Shown here one piece after another: positions 25,854-38,954 of a DNA stretch of 64,000 nucleotides. Location of the stretch: assembly GCF_001039355.2 (NCBI RefSeq), contig NW_019775541.1, forward strand, positions 22,727 to 86,726, given 5' to 3'. The notes under the pieces were generated by a model that worked only from the letters and a program-made list of their open reading frames with translations, was not told the origin of the DNA and made no database searches. The DNA comes from Lingula anatina. Taxonomy: Eukaryota > Brachiopoda > Lingulata > Lingulida > Lingulidae. Both the position numbers and the translations under genes were made by a program. The stretch's first letter is position 1, and every line of letters starts with the position of its first letter.

Positions 25854-26151
25854 ATGCATATCATCATCTTACTCAGTCTTGTTTTATCGTGCATATGCTA
25901 TGGCTTAGCGACCAGAATGGAGGAGAGGATCGACGATCTGATCAACGCATCTATGGCTTGTTTCAACGCCCCTGCACTAACACTCGCCGTCGTACAAGGC
26001 GGGCAAAGTGTCATAGCAAAAAGTTATGGAGTGATGGACAGAGAAAGCAATCAACCCGTGTCCAATAACACGCTGTTTAATATCGCTTCCTTAACAAAAG
26101 CGTTTGCTGCCACAACTTTGGTAAAGGTAATGGAAGATAAAGGGTAAGTCA

Positions 26152-26203
<52 letters not shown>

Positions 26204-29200
26204 GGTGAGGGAGGGGGCAGGGGGGAGAGGGAGATCTCGAGGGACTGAGCAGCATCGGTATCCACTGTTGTGAACCTGCTAAAATGACTTTCACTTTAAT
26301 TTATAATTGTTCTGAATTCCAGTGAATTTATTTTCGTCAACGAATTAACTTCTGTTTTAAAAGCTATATTATTAATAGGTTAAGGTACGTTAGATATTTA
26401 ACATGACTAAGGGTTAAAAAATTCAAAATACTGATGAAGATTTCCATATTTTATACTATTTATCCAAATTAAGAACATGCACCCCTTCAAAACTTAGTTT
26501 CCATAGTGATTTTCACAGAAGTAAAAGATGGCCAGAAAGTAGAAAAACCCACACCGAAGGTCATCAAATCCATACACGGGTCGCGCGACAAGGTTATTTT
26601 CAGTTGCACCCTGGATTACGCGCGCTTGCTCCGCAAGGTGTCGCCTGTGGTTGTGTGTGGGGGGGGGGGGGGCACAGCCCATATAGTTACTGTGGCGAAG
26701 GTGACAGGTACTTTCAAGCATTTTATCATTACTGTCATTATTCCTCATTCTGTTCACAAATTTGATATTTACGGCAATCAACTCAGGCTTTATTAGATTT
26801 GGGCAGAAATCGAGAGGAATGTCCAGTGACATACCAAACCCCCTAAGTTCAAGTCTTGGCCCTTGTCACCAGTAACGCACCCCTTAGTCAAGAATCTGAA
26901 CAAATCAATGTTGGGCAGGTATGCTCTATTTTCTACAGGGTTTGTGATTTTATCAACTTGATTGGCAAGTGCCAGACCTTTTGTTCCCAGGTACTAGTAG
27001 CAAACTTTATCGGATAACAATCTGACACTAATTAACCGTGCTGCACTAACAGAGCTGTGAACCCAGTTATCAAGGCTGTCATCTTTACCTGTATCTCTAC
27101 CGGTATTATGCCAGTGGTACGTGTGATATATTTGAGGAAGGAAATATGCTTTGATGCTTATATTTATTTGTAATACGTTAGCATCAACCTGTTAATAAAA
27201 TTTTGGAACCTTTCAATGTTATTACACAATAACACTATAATGATGGGAGATGTTATGATTAAATGCTTAGAAGAAATAATAAAAACAGATTATGTGAAAT
27301 ATAAAATGAATTGATTTTGTTTGGGTTATTTATTTATTTATTTCAAACCAATTAATTATCAAACATGAAGCTTATTTTTAGAAACATAAACAGATATTAC
27401 TGCAATATAACCCTGCTGGTACACAGATCTACAGTTCTAAAATGCAAATACCAAGTACCTTTCACACACCACTGATGAAATGTTAATAATTATATGTATA
27501 AAGTAGTAAAAATATCACAAAATGTGTGTAGGCAAGATATTTCTACAAGTAACCTCATTAATCAGTCAGGAAACTTCATAATGCACTCAATAAATGTAGA
27601 AATTTGAGCAAGAGAAATTCTACATACAGGCATGACAGATTTACCATATATTGCCACCAACCCTTACTGTAACTGAATGGGCATAGAAAGAACAAAGTGA
27701 GTCTCCCTCCCATTAAAAATGAATAAAAAAAAATAAATAAAAAAACAGATACTGTCATTCTTAATACTGAAAAACAATGGCACCTTGCAGCCTTCACTGC
27801 CTCACTATTTGCAGACAATGTTCTAGTCACTGTAACTGTGTACTTTTGATGAGGCACAGACGCCAGAAAAACTCCTTTGAAGTATATTGTGAAGGTCTCT
27901 TTTGTCATAAATCTGCCACGTATAACCTGAATGTACATATTGCGATTCACACCGCAGCAGCTTGTCTTAGTAAGGACTCAACCAGTTGAAAACTTGTGGC
28001 ACAGCTTCAGGGACAAGATCACACCATCTACATGTACCCTTGCTGTGATGATGGATCTACTAGTACATTATCTATGTCTTGTCCTCCTAGTTTCTCTAAT
28101 ACCATTTCCCCTGATCTATGCTCACATCAATCTCTACAGCTTTACCAACTGCTACACAGTTTTTACATCTGAAAGTATAAAGCAAAAATTGTAATAAAGC
28201 ACTATCAATTTGCTTGTTATATATTGAATGAGGGCAAGAGAAAAAGGCAGAAACCTCATATCATAATCAAGATAACTGAAAATCAAATCTACATAATCAA
28301 ATAGCTTTAATTGTAAATACTACTGATGATTTAATCTTTTAAACTTCAGCATAAGTTTTGAATTTTTCATGTTAAAGCATAGCCACTTTATCAAAATGTG
28401 CTTGAACAAATAATAATAATGATAATAATGATAAACAACCTGCACACATGATGGGACATGGAGGTCAATAGTCACAAAAATAAGTTGATTTGTACTTGGA
28501 AGCCTGAGAAATAATATCAGGTATTAATTTGATCAGTAATAATACAACAGAGTTAACGACGACACAAGCATATGGTGTTATGTAACAAAATCCATGCATT
28601 ACTTGCTGTGGCAATGTCCTCCTCAACCTATCGTGCACCGCAGGCTTTGATTTTCAATGTCATCAAAATATTTTATTGTTGTTAGTTTGATCTATGTATC
28701 TGCTATTCAAATAATATCGTTTGGATAATAACTAACTGATTTAATTATGCTTTTGCAACATGAAATTATCATTAACTTTGCCGGTTCACGTGTACACAGT
28801 ACCTTGCTATCAGTGCTGCTCTTTTCTCCCCAACTTGCCACTGACAGGCTAACCACATCGTTTCAAAACAACGTTGGTATAGCCTCTCTTACAACCCGTC
28901 GTGCGTGCTTAGAGATCGTGCGTCCTCGGAGTTNCATCATGCTCTCTGTAAAAGTCTCGTGTCGGTTAGCGTGTAGTCCACTAACTGCCATTAATCTCCT
29001 GCATGCCTCCAACAAGAGTTACATGTCTGCACTCATATCAATATAGGCCCATAGCCAGAAATTTCAAAAGGGGGTTCTTTTTCTGAAAAAGTGGACCTTT
29101 TACCGTGAAACCTTCATGAGTGGACCTTTTCCCAGCAAAAAAGGGAGGGGCTCTTTATACCCCCCCCCCCCCCTTCAATATTCATCACTCGCCATTCTGG

Positions 29201-31503
29201 CTGTAAATAGGCCTATGTTATCTATAGAACATTTAAACGTTGGCTGTAAAAAAGCAGAATTCCAGATCACTATGGATTTGTGTGACTGTTGTAAGCCTAT
29301 TTTTCAGACGTGACAATGAATCATCTGGGAACTAGTACATAACCTGTATACACAAGCAACTAAATTCCTTTTGTTTCAAATTTTAGGTATGATTTAGATG
29401 CTCCACTGACATCTTTCGATGAACTGAAAAATCTCACGTTTATACGAGAGGATCTCACGGCCCAAGTGACTGCCAGAGATATTCTAAGCCACAGGACGGG
29501 TCTCAACGACTACAACAGAATACGGCTCCAAAACAACTTCTCACTGGAGACCATTGGGGAGTAAGTCTTGGGGACTGTATAATGATCGTCAAAACACAGA
29601 AAATGAGGTTACTCTGCATATAATTGTTCAATAATGCCTGATAACTACCATTTTTCTGATTGAAAACAATTAAAAAAGTCCCCGCGAAAAATATAAAATA
29701 TAGGCATATATATTTCCCGTTGCTAAGCATATATAATATAATATAATATAATATAATATAATATAATATAATATAATATAATATAATATAATATAAGCAT
29801 TTGCACCCATGAGCGTTTATCGTCATTTAAACAGCTTTCTATTTTGAGGTGAGATAACAATAGGCATGGGACATAACTACATCCCTAAACAAGATCTTAT
29901 CACGAAAATGGCATAGGTGACAATAGGATTATGGGCTTTAACCCCGTGCCGTCAAATTGAGGTTGCCCCGAAACCGGTTTCAAAGTTTATGTCAAGGAAT
30001 TATGGGCCCCTGTTACAATGTTTCAATGAAAAAGGGATTATTTTGCCTTTATAACGATATATTGCGAAGTCGGGCTTTTAAATAAAATTGCTGCTAAGGT
30101 TCTGAAGTACTCAATGGTGTCGTTACATTGGCGTTTAAATGGTGTTCGTGGGTGCGCAGAAACCTTGAGAAACTTTTTAGCGATCTTCTCCCCAGAATCA
30201 CAATCTATTAATTATAACGTCAGCTGTTATATACTTTATATACTTTATTCATTGTATCGTATGCATCTACATGGGTAGATGAAAATGTACAATAGGAATG
30301 CAAATATAAATAAATATGAATTATGTTAAATCGTTATATAGTACGACTACTTGTAAGAAAAATACAAAACATTTTTGGCAGAGCCCAATTGGCTCTACCT
30401 ACTCAACTGCCAGTACACTTGTTGGTAATGAGTGCAGCACAGTCCCTTTTTTGGAAGGCTATATGTTATATGACACTATGTACTAGTGTAAATGCAATGA
30501 AATTTAGTTATTTAACACTGAAGATTTATCTGTCAAATCCAAAACATGTGCGTAAAAGTTTAGACTTTTGGGATGTTTTGTCTTTCTCTGTCCCTAAGCT
30601 GAAATGTCACTAAATGCTATTTATTAATGTTGCAAATAACAGACATAATAGAAGCTATCAGATTGCTACTTAGGGAAGTCCAATTCTTTGAACGATCTTT
30701 GCCTTCGTGTAATGGCGAACCATGCAATGTCAGGTACTAGTCAATTGCACCGTAAATAAATAAATAAATGAATAAATAAACAAATTAATTAATCAACGGC
30801 AACGTATTCTCCGTAATAGTTTCTGCTAAAATTATCCTATCGTTGATGCCATGACGTAAAGAAGATGTTTGATATTGAAACGATAGAGTTCTATGACTGT
30901 GATTTTCAATTTGTAACAATAAAGGACAGAGATCTTTACACTAGTGTATCATGGTATCACTAGCTGCTTACGTTTTTAGTAATCCTGTATATCTACAGTT
31001 GGATTGGGGGTTCTCTTTCCCAATTTTCTACCATGATTGTTGGTAGGTTAAGGGGGCAACTGAAGCGAAAAGTAGGCCTACATTTTGTCCCGCTTTCTCC
31101 TCCTTCAGTCGTGACTGTCAGACAATAGGCCCATTATTTCCTATGTCATAGCAGCTGACCATAGCGAACTAACAGTGCGGCCGCTTTTTTTTTTTTCAGG
31201 AAGCTTAAGTATTTCAACAGTTCAGCCCCGCTGCGTGCGGAGTACTTTTACAACAATCAAATGTACGGGCTAGCCGGTCTCATCACGGAGCAACTTACTG
31301 GCCTGAGCTGGGAAGAGGCGGTGAGAGCTACCATTCTCTCTCCACTGGGAATGGATACCACCACTTTTATATCCACCGCCAAGTTAGACGGACTGTCAAT
31401 TGCATCTCCCCACTATTACGATGATGAACGGCCCGGAGGATTGAGGATAGGCTCTTTAGAGTTTTTAAAGTGAGTTTGATATCAGATAATAATAATAATA
31501 ATA

Positions 31504-31548
<45 letters not shown>

Positions 31549-32079
31549 GATAGTTTTCGATAGCTTGTGTTCGGAATTTCCGTTTCAACGTCAAATAGTT
31601 TGATCTTGTTTTTCTTTTTATTCAGATCTACTTTTTGTCATCACCTTTTCAAATTGACAATTCGACAACATCTTATTCAATCTGGTTGAAAGTTCTTATT
31701 GCGATAATGTTAATCCGTTCATTATTAGATCCTGGGCCCGCAATTCTCCCTCTGGTTCCATTTTGAGCAACTCCGTGGATATGGCAAAGTGGCTGCTGTT
31801 TCACCTCAACTCGGGCAAAGCTCATGATCAGTCGCAGGTTGTGTCGGTGAATGCGTTAGAGGAGACGTACAGACCGAATATTGCTTGCCCGTCTTCACTG
31901 GACAAATATCTGTCCACTCCTATCATCCCAGTCACGTTCAATGTTTCCCACTATGGATTCGGGTGGAGGATTGGCAGTTACCGAGGTAATAATTGTATGC
32001 ATGGTTGTCAATCACAAAAGATGTTTTGATTTTAAAAGAAAGCAATCGCCTCCACGAGCAAATTGCGAGTTTTAGTTTA

Positions 32080-32112
<33 letters not shown>

Positions 32113-32810
32113 AAGAAAGAAAGCACCAACCGTTCTCAGAAAACCAACTTTTAATCAATATTTCAGGTTATCCCATGGTTACCCACACTGGATTATCATG
32201 GGGATTCTCTTCAAATTTGGTTCTCATTCCATCCAAAGGGCTTGGCATATATTACACCTTCAACACGATGCCTAGTTCATGGCTAAAGAAGCAGGCGCTG
32301 GGGATGCTTATTTTGGACCTTTTCCTTGGAGAACGTCCGTGGTTGAATAGCTCCTCAGTTTGCTCCTTCCCTGAGCCTTTTGCGGACCCTCCAAACTCGA
32401 CAAAACCTACCAAAGGAACGCCAGGGACTGCGGATAGACCTCTTAGGAGTTACACAGGAAAATTTAAGGAGCCGCTGTATGACGAAATCGAAATCATTCA
32501 CAAGGACGAGGAGAACTTTCTCCGCATGTTCTACGGTCCATTTGGTCGCTGGAAGCTGTACCCCGTTGGAGGAGACGAGTTCTACGGCGAAGGAATTGGT
32601 CCTGCGTTTGTTCTCAGACTAAATGGAGTATTATTCAAAAGTCTCTACGCAGAGTCTGGTGACATAGACGCTGTAACGTTCGAGTCATTGGAACAGAGGG
32701 ACCCACCCACATTTGTTAGAGAGGCTGTGCGTCCCACTTCGATTGCGTCGCCAATGAATTCCGTATTTCCCGTCCTCGATGTACTTATTTTATTGTTCTT
32801 ATTGAAATAA
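25854..32810 (+). CDS. Serine beta-lactamase-like secreted protein, copy B
   Basis: The exons are 25854-26143, 29387-29560, 31200-31469, 31729-31985 and 32167-32810, with the same lengths and phases as copy A and also 544 residues. The SLTK, YNN and HTG motifs, the signal peptide and the hydrophobic C-terminal tail are all kept. Amino-acid changes relative to copy A are few and scattered (for example exon 2 AQVTARD for ARVTVRD, exon 5 QRDPPT for RRDPPI), while the introns differ by large indels. That pattern suggests both copies have been under constraint. Intron 1 is 3.2 kb because of about 2.4 kb of unrelated sequence and contains a contig join at 28934. A mis-joined allele remains possible, but exons 2-5 of copy A and exon 1 of copy B lie in one uninterrupted contig (17044-28933). 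Confidence 0.84.
26575..28933. other. Extra sequence in copy B intron 1
   Basis: Up to about 26574 the intron matches copy A (to about 17318), and from 28935 it matches again from about 17329. The intervening 2.36 kb has no counterpart. It contains a G12 run at 26660-26671 and AT-rich sequence, and no reading frame or RNA that I recognise. Because it ends at the contig join, it may be an insertion or a mis-join. Confidence 0.55.
28934..28934. other. Contig join (single n)
   Basis: To the right the sequence resumes the copy A intron 1 homology (CATCATGCTCTCTGTAAAAG). The left side is unrelated to copy A. Confidence 0.8.
29731..29796. repeat. (TATAA)n pentanucleotide microsatellite
   Basis: About 12 perfect ATATA/TATAA units interrupt copy B intron 2. 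Copy A has only GCATATAAGCATTT at the equivalent place (about 18130), so the array expanded after the duplication. Confidence 0.9.
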
Positions 32811-34067
32811 CTAGTACCCTTTGTGTGGCTAAATGACTTCTTGAAATACCCTGTTATAAGACAATTATATCAAATTTCCTTTGATTTTGATTTGTATATA
32901 GGGCATAGCAATGGTCATGAAAACAACGACAATTTGAGAAAGCAGCCGTTGTCATGTCCTTTACGAAATTGCAATTTTTTACCTGCATTTGAGATATATG
33001 TCTGCTGTTTGATTAAGTTCCATATTATACTTAACTGAAAGCACTATCTTAAAAAAACTATGATGGGGAAAAACGTGTCTGCCCCTGGTGACTTCTAAAA
33101 TATTAGTGCTTTTGTAGAATGTGGCAGGTTATGTTTTTCTAGTACAATTATTGTGACTTATTTCCCAAATGTTCACACCGTATTTCTTATAGGTTGAACA
33201 GAAATCCTAGGGTGGCAATATTTTTTTCAGTACTTACAAAGTCTTAGTAAATGATTAAACATTGAACTAGAGACTAATAGCATGATTGAATTATAGACCA
33301 GATACCGGTATAGATGTTACCTTACTCCGTATTAAACGAATGAAAAAAGTGTACTGTGCATTTCTGCCATATAACATTGAATTTTTCTACATCTTGAGAT
33401 ACAGTGTATTTTTTCTTATAGATTTTGTATATATTTTCTAAATAAAGTTAAAGTTTTTTTGAGTGACAGTGCGTCTTTCTGACATTTTGTTTTGTATATG
33501 AAAAATTTAATGTGTATAGTCATGATTATATTGGATACATTACGTTCATTACTGTCAATTAGAATAAACGGTATATTACTGAAATTTAAATATATATTAC
33601 AGGAAATTAACCATGCTTCTACTTGGCGTAAGAAATTTTGTACAATATCCCAATCCCAAAGTATATGGTATATAGTTTCTACCTCCTTTAATGCCATTAT
33701 TGAAGCTTCTACATTTATCATATTTAGTTTTCCATCTTTTTTTTTTTTTTTTTACATAATATTTCCCTTTTTACTTTATCCGGCTTACCTTTCCAAAGAA
33801 ATCCAAAGATTAACTTTTTTAGCTCCTTAATTATTTGGTTAGATGGGTTAGGCAGTGAAATAAAAAGATGGTTAAATTTCGATATCATGAGACTTTTAAT
33901 TACTGTAATTCTGCCGACGGGGGTCAAAATTCGTCTTTCCCATAATTAGTAATCTTTCAGTATTTTCAATTTTTTCCCGATAATTCTTTTCACATATAGA
34001 ATCTAGTTCAACATAGAATTTAAAACCTAATAATTTAAAAGACGTTGCACCCCATATTAGTGTCCAA

Positions 34068-34962
34068 TTATTGCACAGTTTCTCTTTTGAATTTTTTTTT
34101 ACTCCCTGTCCAAATAACCTGAGTTTTGTCATAATTCATTTTTAAACCCGAAATTTTTTCAAACCATCTTAGATCCTGTAGGGAGGCGTTAAGGGACTGT
34201 TCAGAAGCATCTAAGATTATGGACGTGTCATCTGCATATTGCAATATCTTGTATTCATTTTCCCCAATTTGTATTCCTTTAATTTGAGGGTTATTCTTTC
34301 TGCTTACTGAAAGAATTTCAGAACATATCAAAAATAAATATGGTGATATCGGATCACCTTGTTTCAGGCCACGCTGTGGTTAAAACATTTCGGATAAATG
34401 ACCTCCTTGATTTACTCTTGAAGTAATATTTTTATAAAAAGTTTTAATGTAATTTATTATGTCTAGACCGAAATTAAAAAAGATAAGAACTTGATTTAGA
34501 AAGTTCCAAAATATACTATCGAATGCTTTCTCAAAATCTATTAGAAGTAATATTCCAGGTATATGGTTTTCCTCAGTATATTGCATGAGATCGTAGATTA
34601 AACGAGTATTTTCCCCTATGTATCTCCCTTTTATATTTAAGAAACCAGTCTGTTCTTTACTTATCAATTTATCCAATATCGTTTTTATTCTACTTGGTAC
34701 GACACCTGAGGCAATCTTGTAAACGGTATTCAATAGTGTAATAGGGCGCCAATTTTTTTAGAAATTGTTTTGGTCTATCCTCCTTCAGGATGCATGTTAT
34801 GATTCCCTCCCTTTGGGTGACAGAGAGCTGCCCATGTGTAAGACCATAATTTAAAGATCGTATGACAGAGGTCCCTACTTTCGTCCAAAAAAAAAAAAAA
34901 AAAAAAACTTTAAGAATTGCACAGTAAATCCGTCCGAACCTGGACTTTAAATCATTTTTCAT
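34068..34962 (-). pseudogene. LINE ORF2 reverse transcriptase
   Basis: The motifs LLLIDFEKAFDSI (34733-34380 frame), QGDPISPYLF-like sequence around 34330-34370, and LQYADDTSII (34331-34068 frame) are those of non-LTR reverse transcriptases. The catalytic aspartates are present, but stops and shifts separate the parts. Confidence 0.88.
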
Positions 34963-35414
34963 TTTAGTGAGGAATATTTTGGCTTCAACGTTAGTTATTG
35001 GGCCTTCTAGGCTTTCCCTCTCATCTGTAGTCAGTTTTGGTACATTAAAATCTTTTTAATTTGTTTGCCAGTCAATATCAGCATACTGTGTATTTTCTGA
35101 GTACAATTTTTCGTAAAACTTTTTTGTTTCTTTTAAGATTTCATTCTGTTTAGTAATATATTCATTTTCACCAACCTGAAGTCGGGGAATAATTTTTTCT
35201 GTAAATCTTCTTTTTTCAAGTCTGAAAAAATATTTTTTGGGTTTTTCTCCATCAGTTAACCATTTCTCGCGCGATCTAATAATGCTACCTTTTAACCTTG
35301 CACTTCTCATCTCAACTAACTGTTGTTTTTTCCTTTCAAATTCTAGTTGAAGACGGGCATCAGAATTTTCATAATCTTCTGTTAATTGTTCTATTTCTTT
35401 CATAAGCCCTTTTT

Positions 35415-36371
35415 CTACCTCTTGTAATTTTTTCTTTTAAAACATGCATACGAAATAGTCGTTCCTCTTAAACGTAAAAGCAAAAGTTCTAGAAACATCT
35501 GATAATTCACCATAAACTGCAATTCCTGGTCAGGAATGTTGTCAATATTTTCAAGATTATATATAGGAATGCAATATTCATTTTTAAAATCTCGTATGGC
35601 TTCATTAATTTTTTCGACATAGGTCATGTCATAGAAGGGAATTAATAAATTTCCAAAGTCCTCTTCCTTGCTTAAACTGTCAAATTTTACTTGAAGTTTA
35701 ATTGGTGAGTGATCTGATCTATCACTAAGTAGGGTGCTAACTGAGACCAAATTTGGAACTAAATTATCTGAGGTGAGAAAAAAATCCAGCCTGGGTTGTT
35801 TAACTGGATTTCTTTTTCGCCAAGTGAAATTAGACACATTGCCATATAGTTCTCTATATGGGTCATCACAGCCGTTTTCTTTTATCATATTTAAAACACT
35901 TAATCTTGCCTTTGGGTTATTTATCCGTGAATAATTATAGTAATCAGTATCTGGATTCAGAAGCAGGTTAAAATCTCCACAGATTATTTGGAATTCACTG
36001 TCTATTTCATCGATCAAAGAATGCGGGGTTATCAGTGTTAGGACCATAGATATTTGCAACTTTTACTATTTTATCATCAAGATCAAATGTAAGAATAAGT
36101 ATATTCCCGGATTCGTCCTTGAATTCCTGTAGCAATTTAAAATTTATGTTATTTTGTAATAGAATTGCTACGCCTCGGGCGTTTGAAATATAAGAACTGA
36201 AATAGGCTTCGTAACCCCATTCATTCCTTATCTGAGCTTTTTTTTCATAATAAAATGTGTATCCTGTAAACAGAGGATATTACATTTCAAATTTCGTAAA
36301 TATTGAAAGACGTCTTTTCTCTTCTCAAAACTCCCCATACCTTGACAGTTTACGCTGATAATTTCTGCCAT
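35415..36371 (-). pseudogene. LINE ORF2 apurinic-type endonuclease domain
   Basis: The start region reads IISVNCQGM and then CLQDTH (QETH is usual; the Glu is Asp here), followed by ANIYGPN, ICGDFN, RLDFFL and DRSDHSPI, the ordered motifs of LINE APE endonucleases. A frame change lies near 36060. The Glu-to-Asp change at a metal-binding position and the frameshift indicate decay. Confidence 0.85.
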
Positions 36372-36379
36372 TTCAAGTT

Positions 36380-36716
36380 GTTAGCGCTATCAATGTTCCA
36401 TGTGACGGGTGTACTGCAAATTCGTCTAGCGAGGTCTCCCTCGTCTTCCTCTCTCGGCACGGTCTGACAGGCTGCGAGCGCGTTGTTGACCCGTGGCATG
36501 AATCACATCCTGCTGAGTAGTACTTGTTCCACGTGCCGTGCTCTGATGCATGTCGGGGGGATAAACTCACGATCGTCAATGAATAATTTATCCACAACCA
36601 AAACAGCCTTCTTTCCAACCCATTTTTGCTGCTCTCAAACGGGGCATCAAAAGCTTTCTCTTTTCATTGATCTCATTCGGAAATTGTTCGTCTACTCCAA
36701 AGGGTTTGCCAACTAA
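36380..36716 (-). pseudogene. LINE ORF1 C-terminal fragment
   Basis: The minus strand encodes KPFGVDEQFP...KRKLLMPRLRAAK and, after a one-base shift near 36620, VVDKLFIDDREFIPP and ARHVEQVLLSRM. This is the usual C-terminal end of L1/Tx1-clade ORF1 proteins (Y/F-G-x-x-EQFP...R..L.P......VVDKL.I). The frameshift and missing N-terminus make it non-functional. Confidence 0.7.
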
Positions 36717-37989
36717 AGTGCGCGGCGCACGTTTAGATTATGGCTATTTCTTCAAAAGCATTTAGTGCTTTGATCAAAGTCATTTCACAGAAGTTGAAAA
36801 GGACACCTGACGCCTGTAATAAATGACTTTTATTCCACCACACCCAATTCTCCATCACTGACCCCCCCTCCCCTCATTGCACCCTCTTCTTCCACATAGG
36901 ATTATACTGAATCCTTTGGCGCAGTCGTTAGTTAGGGTGAACTTCCGTCACGCAAGAGCGTTTATGTTTTTACGTAATGTTAATGTTAATGCGCAGTCGT
37001 CATTAAAAGTACATTTCTGTCGACCAAATAAAAAACACCATAGAAATTCTTTAGAGCGAAAGTGTCCCGTTTACTGTGGCGTAAATTATCTTAAAGGAAG
37101 ATTTGATGTTTTTCTTTTTTTGTTTAAAAGTATCATAAGTTGTGAGACTATTTACTGTAATATGACTTGAACTTGCTTTGTTTTAAGAAAATAATTAGTT
37201 GCAATTGCACAATGCTTCGATACATAGATTTGCACATGGGCGATTATATTGGCAAACGATGACAAAGGCATTTAATCAGATAAAACAAAAATCAAATTAT
37301 ATTGAAACCAGCTGCAGGCTTACCTCAGAGGTTTCAAATGATGCGGAAAACACATACAAAGTGACTGTCAACAGTGTCCAATGAGTAGGACTCCTAGCCA
37401 CGAAAGCACGCCAGTGTTTAAACAGATCATAAGAAACCCACATTTTTATCAAAACCAGCAATTGAAAACGCAAATAAAATACTTGTTTCGTGTATTATCA
37501 TTATTATTGTTCTTATTGCTACATTGTACAACATACATGTGGCGTGTGTTTGTTTAATGGTAGATTCGATCCCAGTCTCCAGGACTTTTAGTTGAAATTA
37601 CTGTACTTGAACACAAAGGCCTAAGCAAACCAAAATGCTATATCTCACATGATTTCTCTTCACACACTTTCTTTGATAAGTGATCAAATAACTAATGATA
37701 GAGATATGTACGTGTAAAATGTAGAATAATCCCAAATTTTAACACCATTTTTATCATAAACGCTTGTTTGGGGGGCATGTTTTAATTAAAACAGGGTTAG
37801 TCTTGGGCTACGTCTTCAAGCGACTTATCTTTTCTACCATTCAAAGTCATTCAAAGTTTTTTTAAATCCGGGGGGATGTGGCATTTAGTATCTTTATTCC
37901 CTTCTGTGACAGCGGTGAGGGGGGGGGCGGGCTTGAGTCGCAGAGCAATAGTTAAATGGCTAGGATATTAATGTGGGCAAATAGTTTGG

Positions 37990-38042
<53 letters not shown>

Positions 38043-38284
38043 TATTTTTTAAAGCTATTGAATTAATGGAAAAATAATTCATATGTATATGCTCCTGTGA
38101 TCGCTTGGCGCCAGCGGTCCCCTGAGCTACTGTGGCAAGTTACGGACATGGATCCTAGATAAATAAAAATGTTGATTAGTTGGTTAGAAAACTATAAGAT
38201 GACAATACATAACTAAAGAAGAGTTAAAATATAGGAAACACAGCAAGGATAAGAATTCAGCTTATGCAACAATACACTAAACCC
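36717..38284. other. Intergenic, with (ATT)n and G-rich run
   Basis: No convincing exon was found on either strand, including any continuation of the Reeler gene. A pure ATT tract occupies about 37991-38042 and a G-run (GGTGAGGGGGGGGGCGGGC) about 37913-37932. Confidence 0.5.
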
Positions 38285-38447
38285 CCACGTCTCTCTCTAT
38301 CTCTCCCTCCACCCCCATCTCTCTCTCTTTCGCCCTCTCTCTCTCTTTTCCAACCGTATCTCTGTCTCTTTATTTCTCTCCGCTCCATCTCTCTCTCTCT
38401 CTCTCTTTTCCAACCGTATCTCTATCTCTTTATTTCTCCCCGCCCCA

Positions 38448-38494
<47 letters not shown>

Positions 38495-38525
38495 CATTGT
38501 CTCTCTCCCTCCTCTCAATCCCTCT
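38285..38525. repeat. CT-rich minisatellite/microsatellite
   Basis: Two roughly 60-bp units with TTTTCCAACCGTATCTCT...TTTATTTCTC (38345-38460) are embedded in (CT)n. The 60-80-codon frames on both strands here are repeat artefacts. Confidence 0.85.
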
Positions 38526-38555
38526 CTTAGAAGAGAATCGTCTACATAGGCCTAC

Positions 38556-38905
38556 CTCTCCCACCAACATCGGCCCTGGGAACTTCGCCCAGAACACCTC
38601 CTTCTCTTGCACCACTGTTGCACTGAAAATAATCAAAGGATGTTATGATGTCTGTCTGTCTGTTTTTAATCCTATCATCCGCATCAAACACTCAAACTGT
38701 TCTTTGTATTTTCCTTTGTCTAATACGAGTTGACAGAAATGCCATTTTTATTTTAAAAAAATGATGCACCTAGCTGATATTTAAAAACAAACTCTTCGAG
38801 AAATGTGTTTTTCTCTTTAAATAATTAGACGGATGAGCACGGTATTGCCGATTTACAGGACGTGCCGTCAACGCAATCAAGGGTTATTTCGATCATTATA
38901 ATAAT

Positions 38906-38954
<49 letters not shown>

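Larger units (their letters stand above)
33359..36716 (-). mobile_element. L1/Tx1-like LINE, longer copy (ORF1 end plus ORF2)
   Basis: Reading the minus strand from about 36716 there is the end of an ORF1, then ORF2 with an endonuclease domain (36371-35415), a charged linker (about 35403-35056), reverse transcriptase (about 34962-34068) and the C-terminal region (33927-33416). Frames are broken by several shifts and stops, so it is dead. The 5' end is truncated within ORF1. The 3' end is lost at 33359, where gene-flank sequence (AAAAAAGTGTACTGTG) joins it; unit A keeps the true 3' end. Confidence 0.88.

Noticed and set aside
38297-38636. Arg/Glu-rich and Ser/Leu-rich frames on both strands
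   Set aside because: They are translations of (CT)n repeats. Only the 67-base Reeler exon at 38556-38622 is supported.
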